The notes under the pieces: model-generated
What the model saw: only the letters and a program-made list of their open reading frames with translations
Told to the model about the DNA's origin: nothing
Databases searched by the model: none
Made by a program: the position numbers and the translations under genes
Source of the DNA: Aggregicoccus sp. 17bor-14
Lineage (GTDB): Bacteria > Myxococcota > Myxococcia > Myxococcales > Myxococcaceae
Assembly (NCBI RefSeq): GCF_009659535.1
Contig: NZ_VJZZ01000001.1
Location: 325,424 to 389,423, forward strand
Direction: 5' to 3'
Length of the DNA stretch: 64,000 bases
Shown: positions 1-7,944 of the stretch, one piece after another
Layout: each line of letters begins with the position of its first letter
Position numbering within the stretch: the stretch's first letter is position 1

Positions 1-2
1 AA

Positions 3-1193
3 TTACGCGATGATGTCCGCCACGACGCCGGCGCCCACGGTGCGGCCGCCCTCGCGCACGGCGAAGCGCAGCTCCTTCTCCATGGCGATGGGGGTGATGA
101 GCTCCACCTCGATGGCGATGTTGTCGCCCGGCATCACCATCTCGACGTTCTCCGGCAGCTTCACGGTGCCCGTCACGTCGGTGGTGCGGAAGTAGAACTG
201 GGGGCGGTAGCCCTTGAAGAAGGGGGTGTGGCGGCCGCCCTCCTCCTTCGTCAGCACGTAAATCTGCGCCTTGAACTTCGTGTGCGGGGTGATGCTGCCC
301 GGCTTCGCCATCACCTGGCCGCGCTCCACGTCCTCGCGCTTGAGGCCGCGCACCAGCGCGCCGATGTTGTCGCCCGCCATGCCCTGGTCCAGCAGCTTGC
401 GGAACATCTCCACGCCCGTGACGACGGTCTTCTGCGTGGGCTTGAGGCCGACGATTTCGACTTCCTCGCCCACCTTGATGATGCCGCGCTCCACGCGCCC
501 CGTGCACACCGTGCCGCGACCGACGATGCTGACCACGTCCTCCACCGGCATGAGGAAGGGCTTGTCCGTCGCGCGCTGGGGCGTGGGGATGTAGCTGTCC
601 ACGGCCGCCATCAGCTTGAGGATGGCCCCCTCGCCGATGTCCGAGGTGTCGCCCTCGAGCGCCTTGAGGGCGCTGCCGGGCACGATGGGGATGCTGTCAC
701 CGGGGAAGTCGTACTTCTTGAGGAGGTCACGCACCTCCATCTCCACGAGCTCGCGCAGCTCGGGGTCATCCAGCATGTCCACCTTGTTGAGGAAGACGAC
801 GATGTAGGGCACGCCCACCTGGCGGGCGAGCAGGATGTGCTCGCGCGTCTGGGGCATGGGCCCATCGGCCGCCGACACCACGAGGATGGCGCCGTCCATC
901 TGCGCCGCGCCCGTAATCATGTTCTTCACGTAGTCGGCGTGGCCCGGGCAGTCCACGTGCGCGTAGTGCCGGTTCTGCGTCTGGTACTCCACGTGCGCGG
1001 TGGAGATGGTGATGCCGCGCTCGCGCTCCTCCGGCGCCTTGTCAATCTGGTCGTACGCGAGGAACGTCGCGCCGCCCGTCTTCGCCAGCACCTTCGTGAT
1101 GGCGGCCGTCAGCGACGTCTTGCCGTGGTCCACGTGCCCAATCGTCCCGATGTTCACGTGGGGCTTGCTGCGATCGAACTTCTCCTTGCTCAT
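3..1193 (-). CDS. tuf: Translation elongation factor Tu
   Basis: EF-Tu, 396 aa, the cytoplasmic GTPase that brings aminoacyl-tRNA to the ribosomal A site. The P-loop GHVDHGKT is at residues 19-26, DCPGH at 81-85 and NKVD at 136-139; the two C-terminal beta-barrel domains follow and the length equals other bacterial EF-Tu proteins. The ATG is preceded by GAGGAG at 5 nt spacing. It is the last gene of the rpsL-rpsG-fusA-tuf series, 132 nt after fusA; that gap holds a hairpin, so tuf may be partly uncoupled from the operon. The stop codon lies 3 bases from the window edge, so the 3' context is unseen. Myxobacteria often carry a second tuf, which cannot be judged here. Confidence 0.98.
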   Translation of the reverse strand: MSKEKFDRSKPHVNIGTIGHVDHGKTSLTAAITKVLAKTGGATFLAYDQIDKAPEERERGITISTAHVEYQTQNRHYAHVDCPGHADYVKNMITGAAQMDGAILVVSAADGPMPQTREHILLARQVGVPYIVVFLNKVDMLDDPELRELVEMEVRDLLKKYDFPGDSIPIVPGSALKALEGDTSDIGEGAILKLMAAVDSYIPTPQRATDKPFLMPVEDVVSIVGRGTVCTGRVERGIIKVGEEVEIVGLKPTQKTVVTGVEMFRKLLDQGMAGDNIGALVRGLKREDVERGQVMAKPGSITPHTKFKAQIYVLTKEEGGRHTPFFKGYRPQFYFRTTDVTGTVKLPENVEMVMPGDNIAIEVELITPIAMEKELRFAVREGGRTVGAGVVADIIA

Positions 1194-1284
1194 CGCGTCT
1201 CCTCGCGGTGCCGGTTCCTGCGGAGGCCGGCGGGGTCAAAAAGCAGTAAAGGGTGTGCGTCGTGCTCCAACGGCCTACAAAGGT

Positions 1285-1304
1285 CAACCGAATTCGATCG
1301 GTTG
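1285..1304 (-). other. Hairpin in the fusA-tuf gap
   Basis: A perfect 7-bp stem (1285-1291 with 1298-1304) closes a 6-nt loop, 21 nt after the fusA stop. No convincing U-tract follows on the transcribed strand, so it is better read as an attenuating or mRNA-stabilising structure than as a full terminator. Function is inferred. Confidence 0.4.
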
Positions 1305-1325
1305 CCCGTTGCGCTCTCCCCTGCC

Positions 1326-3395
1326 CTAGCGGTTGAGCGCCGACTTCGGAGCGGGCGCGTAGTGACTGAACTGCATGGTGTAGGTGGCTCTTCCCTGGCT
1401 GCGGCTGCGCAGGTCGGTCGAGTAGCCGAACATGGCGGCCAGGGGCACCTGGGCCTGGATGGCCTGCACGCCGCCCGGGCGGGGGCTCATGCCCATGATC
1501 TTGCCGCGGCGGCCGTTCAGGTCGCCGATGACGTCGCCCATGAAGTCGTCGGGGGTGACGATCTCGCAGCTCATCACCGGCTCGAGCAGCACGGCCTGCG
1601 CGCGGTTCACGGCATCCCTGAACGCCATGGAGCCGGCGACCTTGAAGGCCATCTCGTTGGAGTCCACCTCGTGGATGGAGCCGTCGTAGGCCTCCACCTT
1701 CACGTCCACCATGGGGTAGCCGGCGATGGGGCCGCTCTGCAGGCTCTCGCTCACGCCCTGCTCCACCGCGGCGATGAACTCCTTGGGCACCGTGGCGCCG
1801 GAGATCGTGTTCTCGAAGTGGAAGCCCTTGCCGGGCTCGTTGGGGCCGACGCGCAGCCAGACGTGGCCGTACACGCCCTTGCCGCCGAGCTGGCGGATGT
1901 ACTTGCCCTCGGACTCGACGGTGGCGGTGACGGTCTCGCGGTAGGCCACCTGCGGCTTGCCCACGTTCGCGTCGACCTTGAACTCGCGCAGGAGCCGGTC
2001 GACGATGATCTCGAGGTGCAGCTCGCCCATGCCGGCGATGATGGTCTGCCCCGTCTCCTCGTTCGTCTTCACGCGGAAGGACGGGTCCTCCATCGCGAGG
2101 CGCTGCAGGCTCTGGTGGATCTTGTCCTGGTCCGCCGTGCTCTTCGGCTCGATCGCGATGTCGATGACCGGCTCGGGGAACTCCATCTTCTCGAGGATGA
2201 TGGGGTGCTTGTCGTCACACAGCGTGTCGCCGGTGGTGAAGTTCTTGAGCCCCACCACGGCGCAGATGTCCCCGGCGTAGCACTCGGAGAGCTCGTCGCG
2301 CTTGTCCGCGCGCATCTGAAGGAGCCGGCTCGCGCGCTCGCGCTTGCCCTTGGCGCCGTTCCACACCGTGGTGCCCGCTTCCAACTTGCCCGAGTAGACG
2401 CGGATGAACGTGAGCGTGCCCACGAAGGGGTCCGTCATGATCTTGAACGCGAGCGCGCTGAAGGGGGCCTTGTCGCTCGTCTCGCGCGTCTCGTCCGCGC
2501 CCTTGGGGCTCTTGCCGTGCACGGGCGGCACGTCCAGGGGGCCCGGCAGGTAGTCCACGACCGCGTCCAGCAGGGGCTGCACGCCCTTGTGCTTGAAGGC
2601 GGAGCCGCAGAAGACCGGGAACAGCTTGAGGCCGAGGCAGCCCTTGCGGATGGCGCCGCGGATCTCCTCCTCGGTGAGCTCGTGGCCCTCGAGGAACTTC
2701 TCGGTGAGCGCGTCGTCCTGCTCGGCGGCGGCCTCCAGCAGGTGGCCGCGCGCCTCCTCCGCCGCTGCGCGGAAGTCCTCGGGGATCTCCTCCACGCTGA
2801 AGCGGCTGCCCTGCACCGCGTCCTCGAAGACGAGCGCCTTCATCAGCACGAGGTCGATGACCCCGCGCAGCTTGTCCTCGGTGCCCAGCGGCAGCTGCAT
2901 GACCACGGGGCGTGCGCCGAGCTTCTCGCGCAGCGAGTTCACGGACATGTCGAAGTCCGCGCCCACGCGGTCCATCTTGTTGATGAAGCAGATGCGCGGG
3001 ACCTTGTACTTGTCCGCCTGGCGCCAGACGGTCTCGCTCTGCGGCTCCACGCCGTTCACGCCGTCGAACACGGCGATGGCGCCGTCCAGCACGCGCAAGG
3101 AGCGCTCCACCTCGATGGTGAAGTCCACGTGGCCCGGCGTGTCGATGATGTTCACGCGGTACTTCTGATCCCGGCGGGTCCAGAAGGCGGTGATGGCGGC
3201 GCTCGTGATGGTGATGCCGCGCTCGCGCTCCTGCACCATCCAGTCCGTGGTGGTGGTGCCCTCGTGCACCTCGCCCATCTTGTGGATCGCGCCCGTGTAG
3301 AACAGGATCCGCTCGGTGGTGGTGGTCTTGCCGGCATCGATGTGCGCCATGATGCCGATGTTGCGGTAGCGCTCGAGCGGGTATTCGCGAGCCAT
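1326..3395 (-). CDS. fusA: Translation elongation factor G
   Basis: EF-G, 689 aa, the GTPase driving ribosomal translocation and, with RRF, subunit recycling. The start [20 protein letters not shown] is typical of the family, with P-loop AHIDAGKT at 17-24, DTPGH and NKMD further on, followed by the domain II barrel and the tRNA-mimic C-terminal domains. The frame stays open for 50 more codons to an upstream GTG, but that stretch lacks EF-G similarity, and the ATG chosen here has GAGGA about 10 nt upstream. Third gene of the str operon, separated from rpsG by 169 nt containing a strong stem-loop. It may be one of two EF-G paralogues, as is common in myxobacteria. Confidence 0.97.
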   Translation of the reverse strand: MAREYPLERYRNIGIMAHIDAGKTTTTERILFYTGAIHKMGEVHEGTTTTDWMVQERERGITITSAAITAFWTRRDQKYRVNIIDTPGHVDFTIEVERSLRVLDGAIAVFDGVNGVEPQSETVWRQADKYKVPRICFINKMDRVGADFDMSVNSLREKLGARPVVMQLPLGTEDKLRGVIDLVLMKALVFEDAVQGSRFSVEEIPEDFRAAAEEARGHLLEAAAEQDDALTEKFLEGHELTEEEIRGAIRKGCLGLKLFPVFCGSAFKHKGVQPLLDAVVDYLPGPLDVPPVHGKSPKGADETRETSDKAPFSALAFKIMTDPFVGTLTFIRVYSGKLEAGTTVWNGAKGKRERASRLLQMRADKRDELSECYAGDICAVVGLKNFTTGDTLCDDKHPIILEKMEFPEPVIDIAIEPKSTADQDKIHQSLQRLAMEDPSFRVKTNEETGQTIIAGMGELHLEIIVDRLLREFKVDANVGKPQVAYRETVTATVESEGKYIRQLGGKGVYGHVWLRVGPNEPGKGFHFENTISGATVPKEFIAAVEQGVSESLQSGPIAGYPMVDVKVEAYDGSIHEVDSNEMAFKVAGSMAFRDAVNRAQAVLLEPVMSCEIVTPDDFMGDVIGDLNGRRGKIMGMSPRPGGVQAIQAQVPLAAMFGYSTDLRSRSQGRATYTMQFSHYAPAPKSALNR

Positions 3396-3506
3396 GGCGT
3401 TGCTGTCCTCGTGAAAGAAGGGGCGGAAGGGCCCGCCGCGCGCCGTCTGATAGCGCGCCGGCCCCGTCCGGGGAACGGCAAAGAAGCAGACTGCTGGAAA
3501 CGGAAA

Positions 3507-3536
3507 CGCCCGGACGCGGGAATCCGCATCCGGGCG
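3507..3536 (-). terminator. Strong stem-loop between rpsG and fusA
   Basis: An 8-bp stem (3507-3514 with 3529-3536), one C/A mismatch, a further 4 bp (3516-3519 with 3524-3527) and a GAAT loop, 28 nt after the rpsG stop. On the transcribed strand it is followed by TTTCCGTTTCC, a broken U-tract. This resembles a weak intrinsic terminator and could lower fusA-tuf transcription relative to rpsL-rpsG, or act as an mRNA processing site. The structure is seen; the role is inferred. Confidence 0.5.
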
Positions 3537-3564
3537 CCGCCGCACCGCGAGACCTACGAAGGGT

Positions 3565-4035
3565 CTACCAGCGGTAGTGCGCGAAGGCCTTGTTGGCCTC
3601 GGCCATCTTGTGGGTGTCCTCGCGCTTCTTCACGGCGTTGCCGCGGTTGTTCGCCGCGTCCATGATCTCGCCGGCGAGCTTCTCCATGGCCGTCTTCTCA
3701 CCGCGCGCCTTCGCGTAGGTGATGATCCAGCGCATGCCGAGCGCCACGCGGCGATCCTGACGGACCTCCACGGGGACCTGGTAGGTGGCGCCACCGACGC
3801 GGCGGCTCTTCACCTCGAGCACGGGCTTCACGTTGTCCAGGGCCTTCTTGAAGGTCTTGAGGGGGTCTTCCTTCGCCCGCTCCTCGATGAGACCGAAGGC
3901 GCCGTAGCACACGCGCTCAGCGATGGACTTGTTGCCCTTGCGCATGAGGTCGTTGACGAACTTGGTGACGAGCCGATCCTGGAACTTCGGATCGGGAAGG
4001 ATCTTGCGCTTGGCGACTACGCGACGACGAGGCAT
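3565..4035 (-). CDS. rpsG: 30S ribosomal protein S7
   Basis: S7, 156 aa, binds the 3' major domain of 16S rRNA and nucleates assembly of the 30S head. The N-terminus [18 protein letters not shown], the [11 protein letters not shown] segment near 80-90 and the C-terminal [15 protein letters not shown] are characteristic, and the length is standard. ATG start with AAGGG about 6 nt upstream. In Escherichia coli S7 represses translation from the rpsL-rpsG intercistronic region; here that gap (147 nt) contains two hairpins, one ending just before the ribosome-binding site. Second gene of the str operon. Confidence 0.98.
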   Translation of the reverse strand: MPRRRVVAKRKILPDPKFQDRLVTKFVNDLMRKGNKSIAERVCYGAFGLIEERAKEDPLKTFKKALDNVKPVLEVKSRRVGGATYQVPVEVRQDRRVALGMRWIITYAKARGEKTAMEKLAGEIMDAANNRGNAVKKREDTHKMAEANKAFAHYRW

Positions 4036-4054
4036 CTGATTTCCCTTACGCCCC

Positions 4055-4070
4055 GCTCTCCTTGGAGAGC
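4055..4070 (-). promoter_or_regulatory. Stem-loop at the rpsG ribosome-binding site, possible S7 target
   Basis: A perfect 6-bp stem GCTCTC/GAGAGC with a 4-nt loop sits 20 nt before the rpsG ATG and directly abuts the leader carrying the AAGGG ribosome-binding site. Its position matches the region where E. coli S7 binds to repress the str mRNA. That this copy binds S7 is inferred only. Confidence 0.35.
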
Positions 4071-4115
4071 TTCAAAGTGGGGCTTGTACGAACGGCTTTG
4101 ACAGAAACGACTCAG

Positions 4116-4145
4116 GACGCTCCCCAGGGTGCGGGGCAGCGCGTC
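4116..4145 (-). other. Hairpin after rpsL
   Basis: GACGC at 4116-4120 pairs with GCGTC at 4141-4145, and CCCC 4122-4125 with GGGG 4133-4136. It lies in the rpsL-rpsG gap, 37 nt after the rpsL stop. No U-tract follows, so it may be part of a folded intercistronic regulatory region together with the stem at 4055-4070. Confidence 0.35.
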
Positions 4146-4182
4146 CCAGGACGCAACGAAGGTGGTGACTGCGTGAAGCGGA

Positions 4183-4554
4183 CTAGCTCGGGCGCTTGGC
4201 GCCGTACTTCGAGCGGCTCTGCTTGCGGCCGGCAACGCCCACGGAGTCGAGGGTGCCGCGCACGATGTGGTAGCGAACGCCCGGGAGGTCCTTCACGCGA
4301 CCGCCGCGGATCATGACCACCGAGTGCTCCTGGAGGTTGTGGCCCACGCCGGGGATGTACGAGGTGACCTCGATCCCGTTGGTGAGGCGCACGCGGGCGA
4401 CCTTGCGAAGGGCCGAGTTCGGCTTCTTCGGGGTCGTCGTGTACACGCGAGTGCACACGCCGCGCTTCTGCGGGCACTCCTTGAGGGCGGGAGACTTGCC
4501 CTTGATGTTCAGCTTCTCGCGGCCCTGACGGACCAGCTGGCTAATCGTCGGCAC
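4183..4554 (-). CDS. rpsL: 30S ribosomal protein S12
   Basis: S12, 123 aa, lines the decoding centre and helps control translational accuracy. [12 protein letters not shown] opens the protein, and the conserved [19 protein letters not shown] segment carries the lysine at residue 43 whose substitution commonly gives streptomycin resistance; it is wild type here. The start is GTG, preceded by AAGGA 7 nt upstream, and no better ATG exists. First gene of the str operon, about 85 nt downstream of a consensus promoter. Confidence 0.98.
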   Translation of the reverse strand: MPTISQLVRQGREKLNIKGKSPALKECPQKRGVCTRVYTTTPKKPNSALRKVARVRLTNGIEVTSYIPGVGHNLQEHSVVMIRGGRVKDLPGVRYHIVRGTLDSVGVAGRKQSRSKYGAKRPS

Positions 4555-4644
4555 TAGTGAATCCTTCTCGCTGGATGGATGCCCCGCAGCTCACGGCCGG
4601 AGCAGCGCATACTGTCCTACAACTGCGCTTGAAAAAGGGTCGCG

Positions 4645-4672
4645 AGTATAGGGGGGGACCCCCCTGTGTCAA
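4645..4672 (-). promoter_or_regulatory. str operon promoter with a palindromic G/C spacer
   Basis: On the minus strand the -35 hexamer TTGACA (4667-4672) is a perfect match and the -10 hexamer TATACT (4645-4650) differs at one position, with a 16-bp spacer. The spacer is almost wholly an inverted repeat of six to seven G and C residues. The predicted start is near 4638, giving a leader of about 85 nt before rpsL. It is the best sigma70-type promoter seen in the window. Confidence 0.85.
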
Positions 4673-4712
4673 GCACTCCCGGTCCGCCTACACCGCGGCT
4701 CGCCCGGGGGCT

Positions 4713-5207
4713 TCAGAGGTCGAGCACCATCACGATCGCGTCCTCGCCCTCGTCCACGTAGTAGTTGGGGCGAATTCCGACCGCACGGAAACCGAAGCCC
4801 TTGTAGAGGTTGAGCGCGGCCTCGTTGCTGCGGCGGACCTCCAGGGTGGCGAGCGTGCACTTGCGCTCCCGGCCGCGCGCCAGGGTGGCCTCCAGGGCCA
4901 CGCGGGCCACGCCGCGCCGGCGCTGCTCGGGCGCGGTGGCGACGTTGAGGATGTGCACCTCGTCGTGGACGATCCAGAAGATGGAGAAGCCGAGGAGGCG
5001 CATGCCCCCCTCGGGCAGCGGCTCCTCCACGAGCAGGATGGTGGACCAGTCGTGGCTGAGCTCGCGCCGCAGCAGCTCGAGCGACCAGGGGTTGCGGAAG
5101 GCGACCGCCTCGATGGCCATCACCGCCGGCAGGTCCTCGTGCGTCATCTGACGCAGCTGGAAGGTCGGGTGCGGCGAGGGGACCTCGCCCTCTCTCAGGC
5201 GCCTCAC
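4713..5207 (-). CDS. rimI: Ribosomal-protein-alanine N-acetyltransferase RimI-like (GNAT)
   Basis: GNAT acetyltransferase, 164 aa, expected to acetylate the N-terminal alanine of S18 or other proteins with acetyl-CoA. The N-terminal pattern LRQMTHEDLPAVMAIE then FRNPWS is typical of RimI; the acetyl-CoA loop is APEQRRRGVARVAL and the later LEVRRSNEAALNLYKGFGF also fits RimI. The GTG start at 5207 overlaps the stop of the preceding chaperone gene as GTGA, implying translational coupling. Starting there adds about 20 residues compared with compact RimI proteins; the internal ATG at the MTHED motif would cut into the first beta strand. Confidence 0.85.
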   Translation of the reverse strand: MRRLREGEVPSPHPTFQLRQMTHEDLPAVMAIEAVAFRNPWSLELLRRELSHDWSTILLVEEPLPEGGMRLLGFSIFWIVHDEVHILNVATAPEQRRRGVARVALEATLARGRERKCTLATLEVRRSNEAALNLYKGFGFRAVGIRPNYYVDEGEDAIVMVLDL

Positions 5208-5938
5208 GGTGCGGCCTCCCGGGCGAAGGGGGCCACGCGGCGCACCGCGGGGCTGCGCCGCACGTTGGCCAGCTCCTCCTGGGCGAGCTGCGCGTAGCGC
5301 TCGCGCACCAGGCGCTCGCGCAGCTGGGCGCGCACGCTCGCGTAGGGGGCGCCGCCGAGCTCGCGCGCGTGGGCCTCGTAGGAGCGGCGCACCTCCGCCT
5401 CGCTCACCTGGGCGCGCAGCCGCACGCGGCTGTCCAGGATGTGCTCGGCGCGCACGCTGCGCTCGAGCAGGGCGCGCAGCCCCTCCGCGTCCGCCTCGTA
5501 GCGGGCGAGGAAGGCCTGCAACGCGGGCTCTCCACCCATGCGCTCCACGAGCCGGACGTAGCGGGCCTGGACCTCCTGGGGGTCCGCCGGTGAGGCCTGG
5601 AGGCGGTCCGCATCCAGGACCTGGAGGCGCTGGCTCAGCGCGAGCTCCAGCGCGCTGCGCAGCACCGCCTCGTCGAGCGGGGCCTCGGCTGCCTGCACGC
5701 CTCCCCGCTCGAGCAGCGCGACGCGCGCCTCGAACTCCAGCTCGCTGAGCGTGAGCACCTGGTTCTCCACCACCGCCACCACCCGGTCGAAGATGCGGCC
5801 CTGGGGCGCCGCCTGAGCAGCCGCGGCCAGGGGAAGGCTCCCGAGACAGGCCCCGGCGAGCGCCAGCGCCGCTCCCCACCCTGCCCGCCGCCCCCGTGCT
5901 GTACCGACCCTGCCTCGCATCGCCGCAACCTTAGTCAT
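5204..5938 (-). CDS. SurA-like periplasmic chaperone lacking a PPIase domain
   Basis: A 244-aa exported protein. A twin-basic start and hydrophobic stretch (about residues 19-43, ending AAAAQAAPQ) look like a signal peptide. [21 protein letters not shown] at about 50-70 is the classic opening of the SurA N-terminal chaperone domain, followed by a helical region. The parvulin peptidyl-prolyl isomerase domain of SurA is absent, so chaperone activity is likely and isomerase activity is not. The ATG at 5938 has GGAG 7 nt upstream; a second ATG at 5920 is possible. Coupled to rimI by a 4-nt overlap. The gene is divergent from the DnaJ-like gene. Confidence 0.75.
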   Translation of the reverse strand: MTKVAAMRGRVGTARGRRAGWGAALALAGACLGSLPLAAAAQAAPQGRIFDRVVAVVENQVLTLSELEFEARVALLERGGVQAAEAPLDEAVLRSALELALSQRLQVLDADRLQASPADPQEVQARYVRLVERMGGEPALQAFLARYEADAEGLRALLERSVRAEHILDSRVRLRAQVSEAEVRRSYEAHARELGGAPYASVRAQLRERLVRERYAQLAQEELANVRRSPAVRRVAPFAREAAP

Positions 5939-6015
5939 CCGTGGGCTCCGGAATGAGCCCCCCGCGCATGGCGCGCTGGCGCACTCCTCCAGGCTGGTTA
6001 CGTTTTACGCAACCT

Positions 6016-7047
6016 ATGGCCGAAGACTTCTACCAAGTTCTGGGCGTGGCCCGCAGCGCCTCCGACGAGGAGGTCAAGAAGGCGTACCGCCGGCTGGCCC
6101 GCAAGCACCACCCGGACGTGAACCCCGGCAACAAGGCCGCCGAGGAGAAGTTCAAGCAGCTGGGCGCCGCGTTCGAGGTGCTCGGAGACCCCAAGAAGCG
6201 CAAGCTCTACGACGAGTTCGGCGACGACGCGGCGAAGATCGGCTTCGACGAGAAGAAGGCCGAGCAGTACCGCGCCTACCGCGCCGCGGCGTCCGCTCCG
6301 GGCGGCGGCGGCTACAGCCGCGGGGGCATTCCCTTCGACATGGGCGGCGAGGGCGTGGACATCGGCGACCTGTTCGGCGAGCTGTTCGGGCGCGCGGCGG
6401 CCGGGGGCGGCGGCGGGGGCGGCGCGGGCTTCGATCCAGGCGAGCTGTTCGGGCGCGCCGGGCGCAGGCGTCCCGCGGGGCCCGTGCCGGGCGAGGACCT
6501 GAGCGCCCGCGTGGGGCTCTCGTTCGCCGAGGCGCTGCAGGGCACCGAGCGCACGCTCAACGTGCGGCGCCCGGGCCGCGGCGGCGCCGAGGAGACGAAG
6601 CAGCTCACGGTGAAGATCCCCGCCGGCGTGCAGACCGGCTCGAAGGTGCGGCTCGCGGGCCAGGGAGGCCCGGGCGAGCGCGGGGGCCCTGCGGGGGACC
6701 TCTACATCGAGACCGAGGTGGCCGAGCACCCGCTCGTGCGCCGCGAGGGCGATGACCTGCACATGGACCTGCCCATCACGGTGCGCGAGGCGCTGCTGGG
6801 CGCCGAGGTGCGGGTGCCCACCTTCCAGGGGGACGTGACGGTGCGGGTGCCGCCCGGCTCGCAGTCCGGCAAGAAGATGCGCCTGCGCGGGCGCGGCGCG
6901 CCGTCCCTGCGCGGCGGCGCCGCGGGAGACCTCTACCTGCGGCTGGAGGTGCGCGTGCCCGAGGAGGCGGACGACGCGGCGCGCGCCGCGGCCGAGGCGC
7001 TGGAGCGCGCATACCGCGGCGACGTGCGCGCGCAGCTCAAGCTCTGA
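6016..7047 (+). CDS. DnaJ-family co-chaperone without zinc finger (CbpA-like)
   Basis: A 343-aa J-domain protein that should stimulate DnaK ATPase. The J-domain covers residues 4-68 with HPD at 32-34; a Gly-rich linker with repeated [16 protein letters not shown] segments follows (about 95-155), then two beta-sandwich substrate-binding domains ending in a dimerisation helix. The four CxxCxGxG zinc repeats of classical DnaJ are absent, so this is the CbpA/type II architecture. The frame is open upstream, but the ATG at 6016 begins exactly at the J-domain. Its divergent neighbour is also a folding factor. Confidence 0.88.
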   Translation: MAEDFYQVLGVARSASDEEVKKAYRRLARKHHPDVNPGNKAAEEKFKQLGAAFEVLGDPKKRKLYDEFGDDAAKIGFDEKKAEQYRAYRAAASAPGGGGYSRGGIPFDMGGEGVDIGDLFGELFGRAAAGGGGGGGAGFDPGELFGRAGRRRPAGPVPGEDLSARVGLSFAEALQGTERTLNVRRPGRGGAEETKQLTVKIPAGVQTGSKVRLAGQGGPGERGGPAGDLYIETEVAEHPLVRREGDDLHMDLPITVREALLGAEVRVPTFQGDVTVRVPPGSQSGKKMRLRGRGAPSLRGGAAGDLYLRLEVRVPEEADDAARAAAEALERAYRGDVRAQLKL

Positions 7048-7119
7048 CAGCCCTTGCCTTCCTCCACGCGCCGGCCTAAGGCGGCGGCGCCACTCACAGC
7101 AGCCGGAGTCCACAGCGCC

Positions 7120-7845
7120 ATGGGTTTCTTCGACATCTTCGGTGGTTCGGGTCCCGAGAAGGCCCTCAAGCTCAAGTCCAAGGTGACGCAGAAGTACGGC
7201 GACCCGACGACGCGCCAGAAGGCCCTGCAGCAGCTGGGCGAGATGAAGTTCCCGGAGGCCGTGAGCGTGCTGATGAGCCGCTTCACCGTCACCGTGGAGC
7301 CGCTCACCACGGACGCGGACGAGAAGGAGCACACCTTCGAGCTGATCAAGGGCTTCGGGCAGGACGCGGTGGCCCCGGTGAAGGAGTTCCTGCGCAAGAG
7401 CGACCAGGCCACCTCCTGGGCCCTGCGCGTGCTCACCGCGCTGCTGCCCGAGGCGGAGGTGACCGCCATCCTGCTCGAGCTGCTCGGGCAGCTGGGCAGT
7501 CAGTACACGCGCACCCCGGAGAAGAAGGTGGTGCTCCTGCACGCGCTGGAGGGGCGCGAGGACGCGCGCATCGCCCCCGCCACCCTGCCCTTCCTCGAGG
7601 ACATGGCGGACGACGTGAAGCTCGCGGCGCTCGCGGCGCTGGGGCCCCGCAAGTACGAGCCGGCGCGCGAGCCCATCCTGCGCCTGCTCACCGCCGAGGA
7701 GACCGCGCGCCGCGTGCAGATGGCGGCGCTGGCGGCGCTGCACCAGAGCGGCTTCGGCGTGCAGGGCTTCCGCGAGAAGGTGCAGGCCGTGGTGCAGGAG
7801 CCCTTCTTCCTCGACGCCTCCGGGAACGTGCAGCGGCGCGCCTGA
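7120..7845 (+). CDS. HEAT-repeat protein of unknown function
   Basis: A 241-aa soluble, mostly helical protein starting MGFFDIFGGSGPEK. Repeating helix pairs such as ALQQLGEMKFPEAVSVLMSR, DVKLAALAALGPRKYEPARE and RVQMAALAALHQSGFG have the hydrophobic pattern of HEAT/Armadillo repeats, suggesting a protein-binding scaffold. No catalytic motif, signal peptide or membrane segment is visible. The upstream in-frame extension is unlike a protein start, so the ATG at 7120 is chosen. It lies 72 nt after the DnaJ-like gene on the same strand and may be co-transcribed; a hairpin follows its stop. The partner is unknown. Confidence 0.8.
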   Translation: MGFFDIFGGSGPEKALKLKSKVTQKYGDPTTRQKALQQLGEMKFPEAVSVLMSRFTVTVEPLTTDADEKEHTFELIKGFGQDAVAPVKEFLRKSDQATSWALRVLTALLPEAEVTAILLELLGQLGSQYTRTPEKKVVLLHALEGREDARIAPATLPFLEDMADDVKLAALAALGPRKYEPAREPILRLLTAEETARRVQMAALAALHQSGFGVQGFREKVQAVVQEPFFLDASGNVQRRA

Positions 7846-7850
7846 CGGGC

Positions 7851-7870
7851 CCTGTCCTGAAGCGGACAGG
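7851..7870 (+). terminator. Hairpin downstream of the HEAT-repeat gene
   Basis: A perfect 7-bp inverted repeat (CCTGTCC, loop TGAAGC, GGACAGG) 5 nt after the stop codon. A further copy of CTGTCCTGA follows at 7876-7884. No U-tract, so it would need Rho or serve as an RNA 3'-end stabiliser. Confidence 0.4.
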
Positions 7871-7944
7871 CAAGCTGTCCTGAGTCCCACCCCGCGTCCC
7901 GCGCACATTCCGCCCGCGCGGGGGCTCTGGGAGGATGGGCGCCG

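Noticed and set aside
228-3665. 1145-codon plus-strand open frame across tuf and fusA
   Set aside because: It is the antisense shadow of two certain genes. Its His/Leu/Ala/Arg/Val-rich translation reflects GC-rich third positions, with no domain.
4097-4102. TTGACA on the plus strand in the rpsL-rpsG gap
   Set aside because: A plus-strand promoter here would read antisense to rpsL with no gene downstream, and no -10 element is properly spaced.
6312-6480. DnaJ cysteine-rich zinc-finger region
   Set aside because: The Gly-rich segment lies where zinc repeats would be, but it contains no cysteines.
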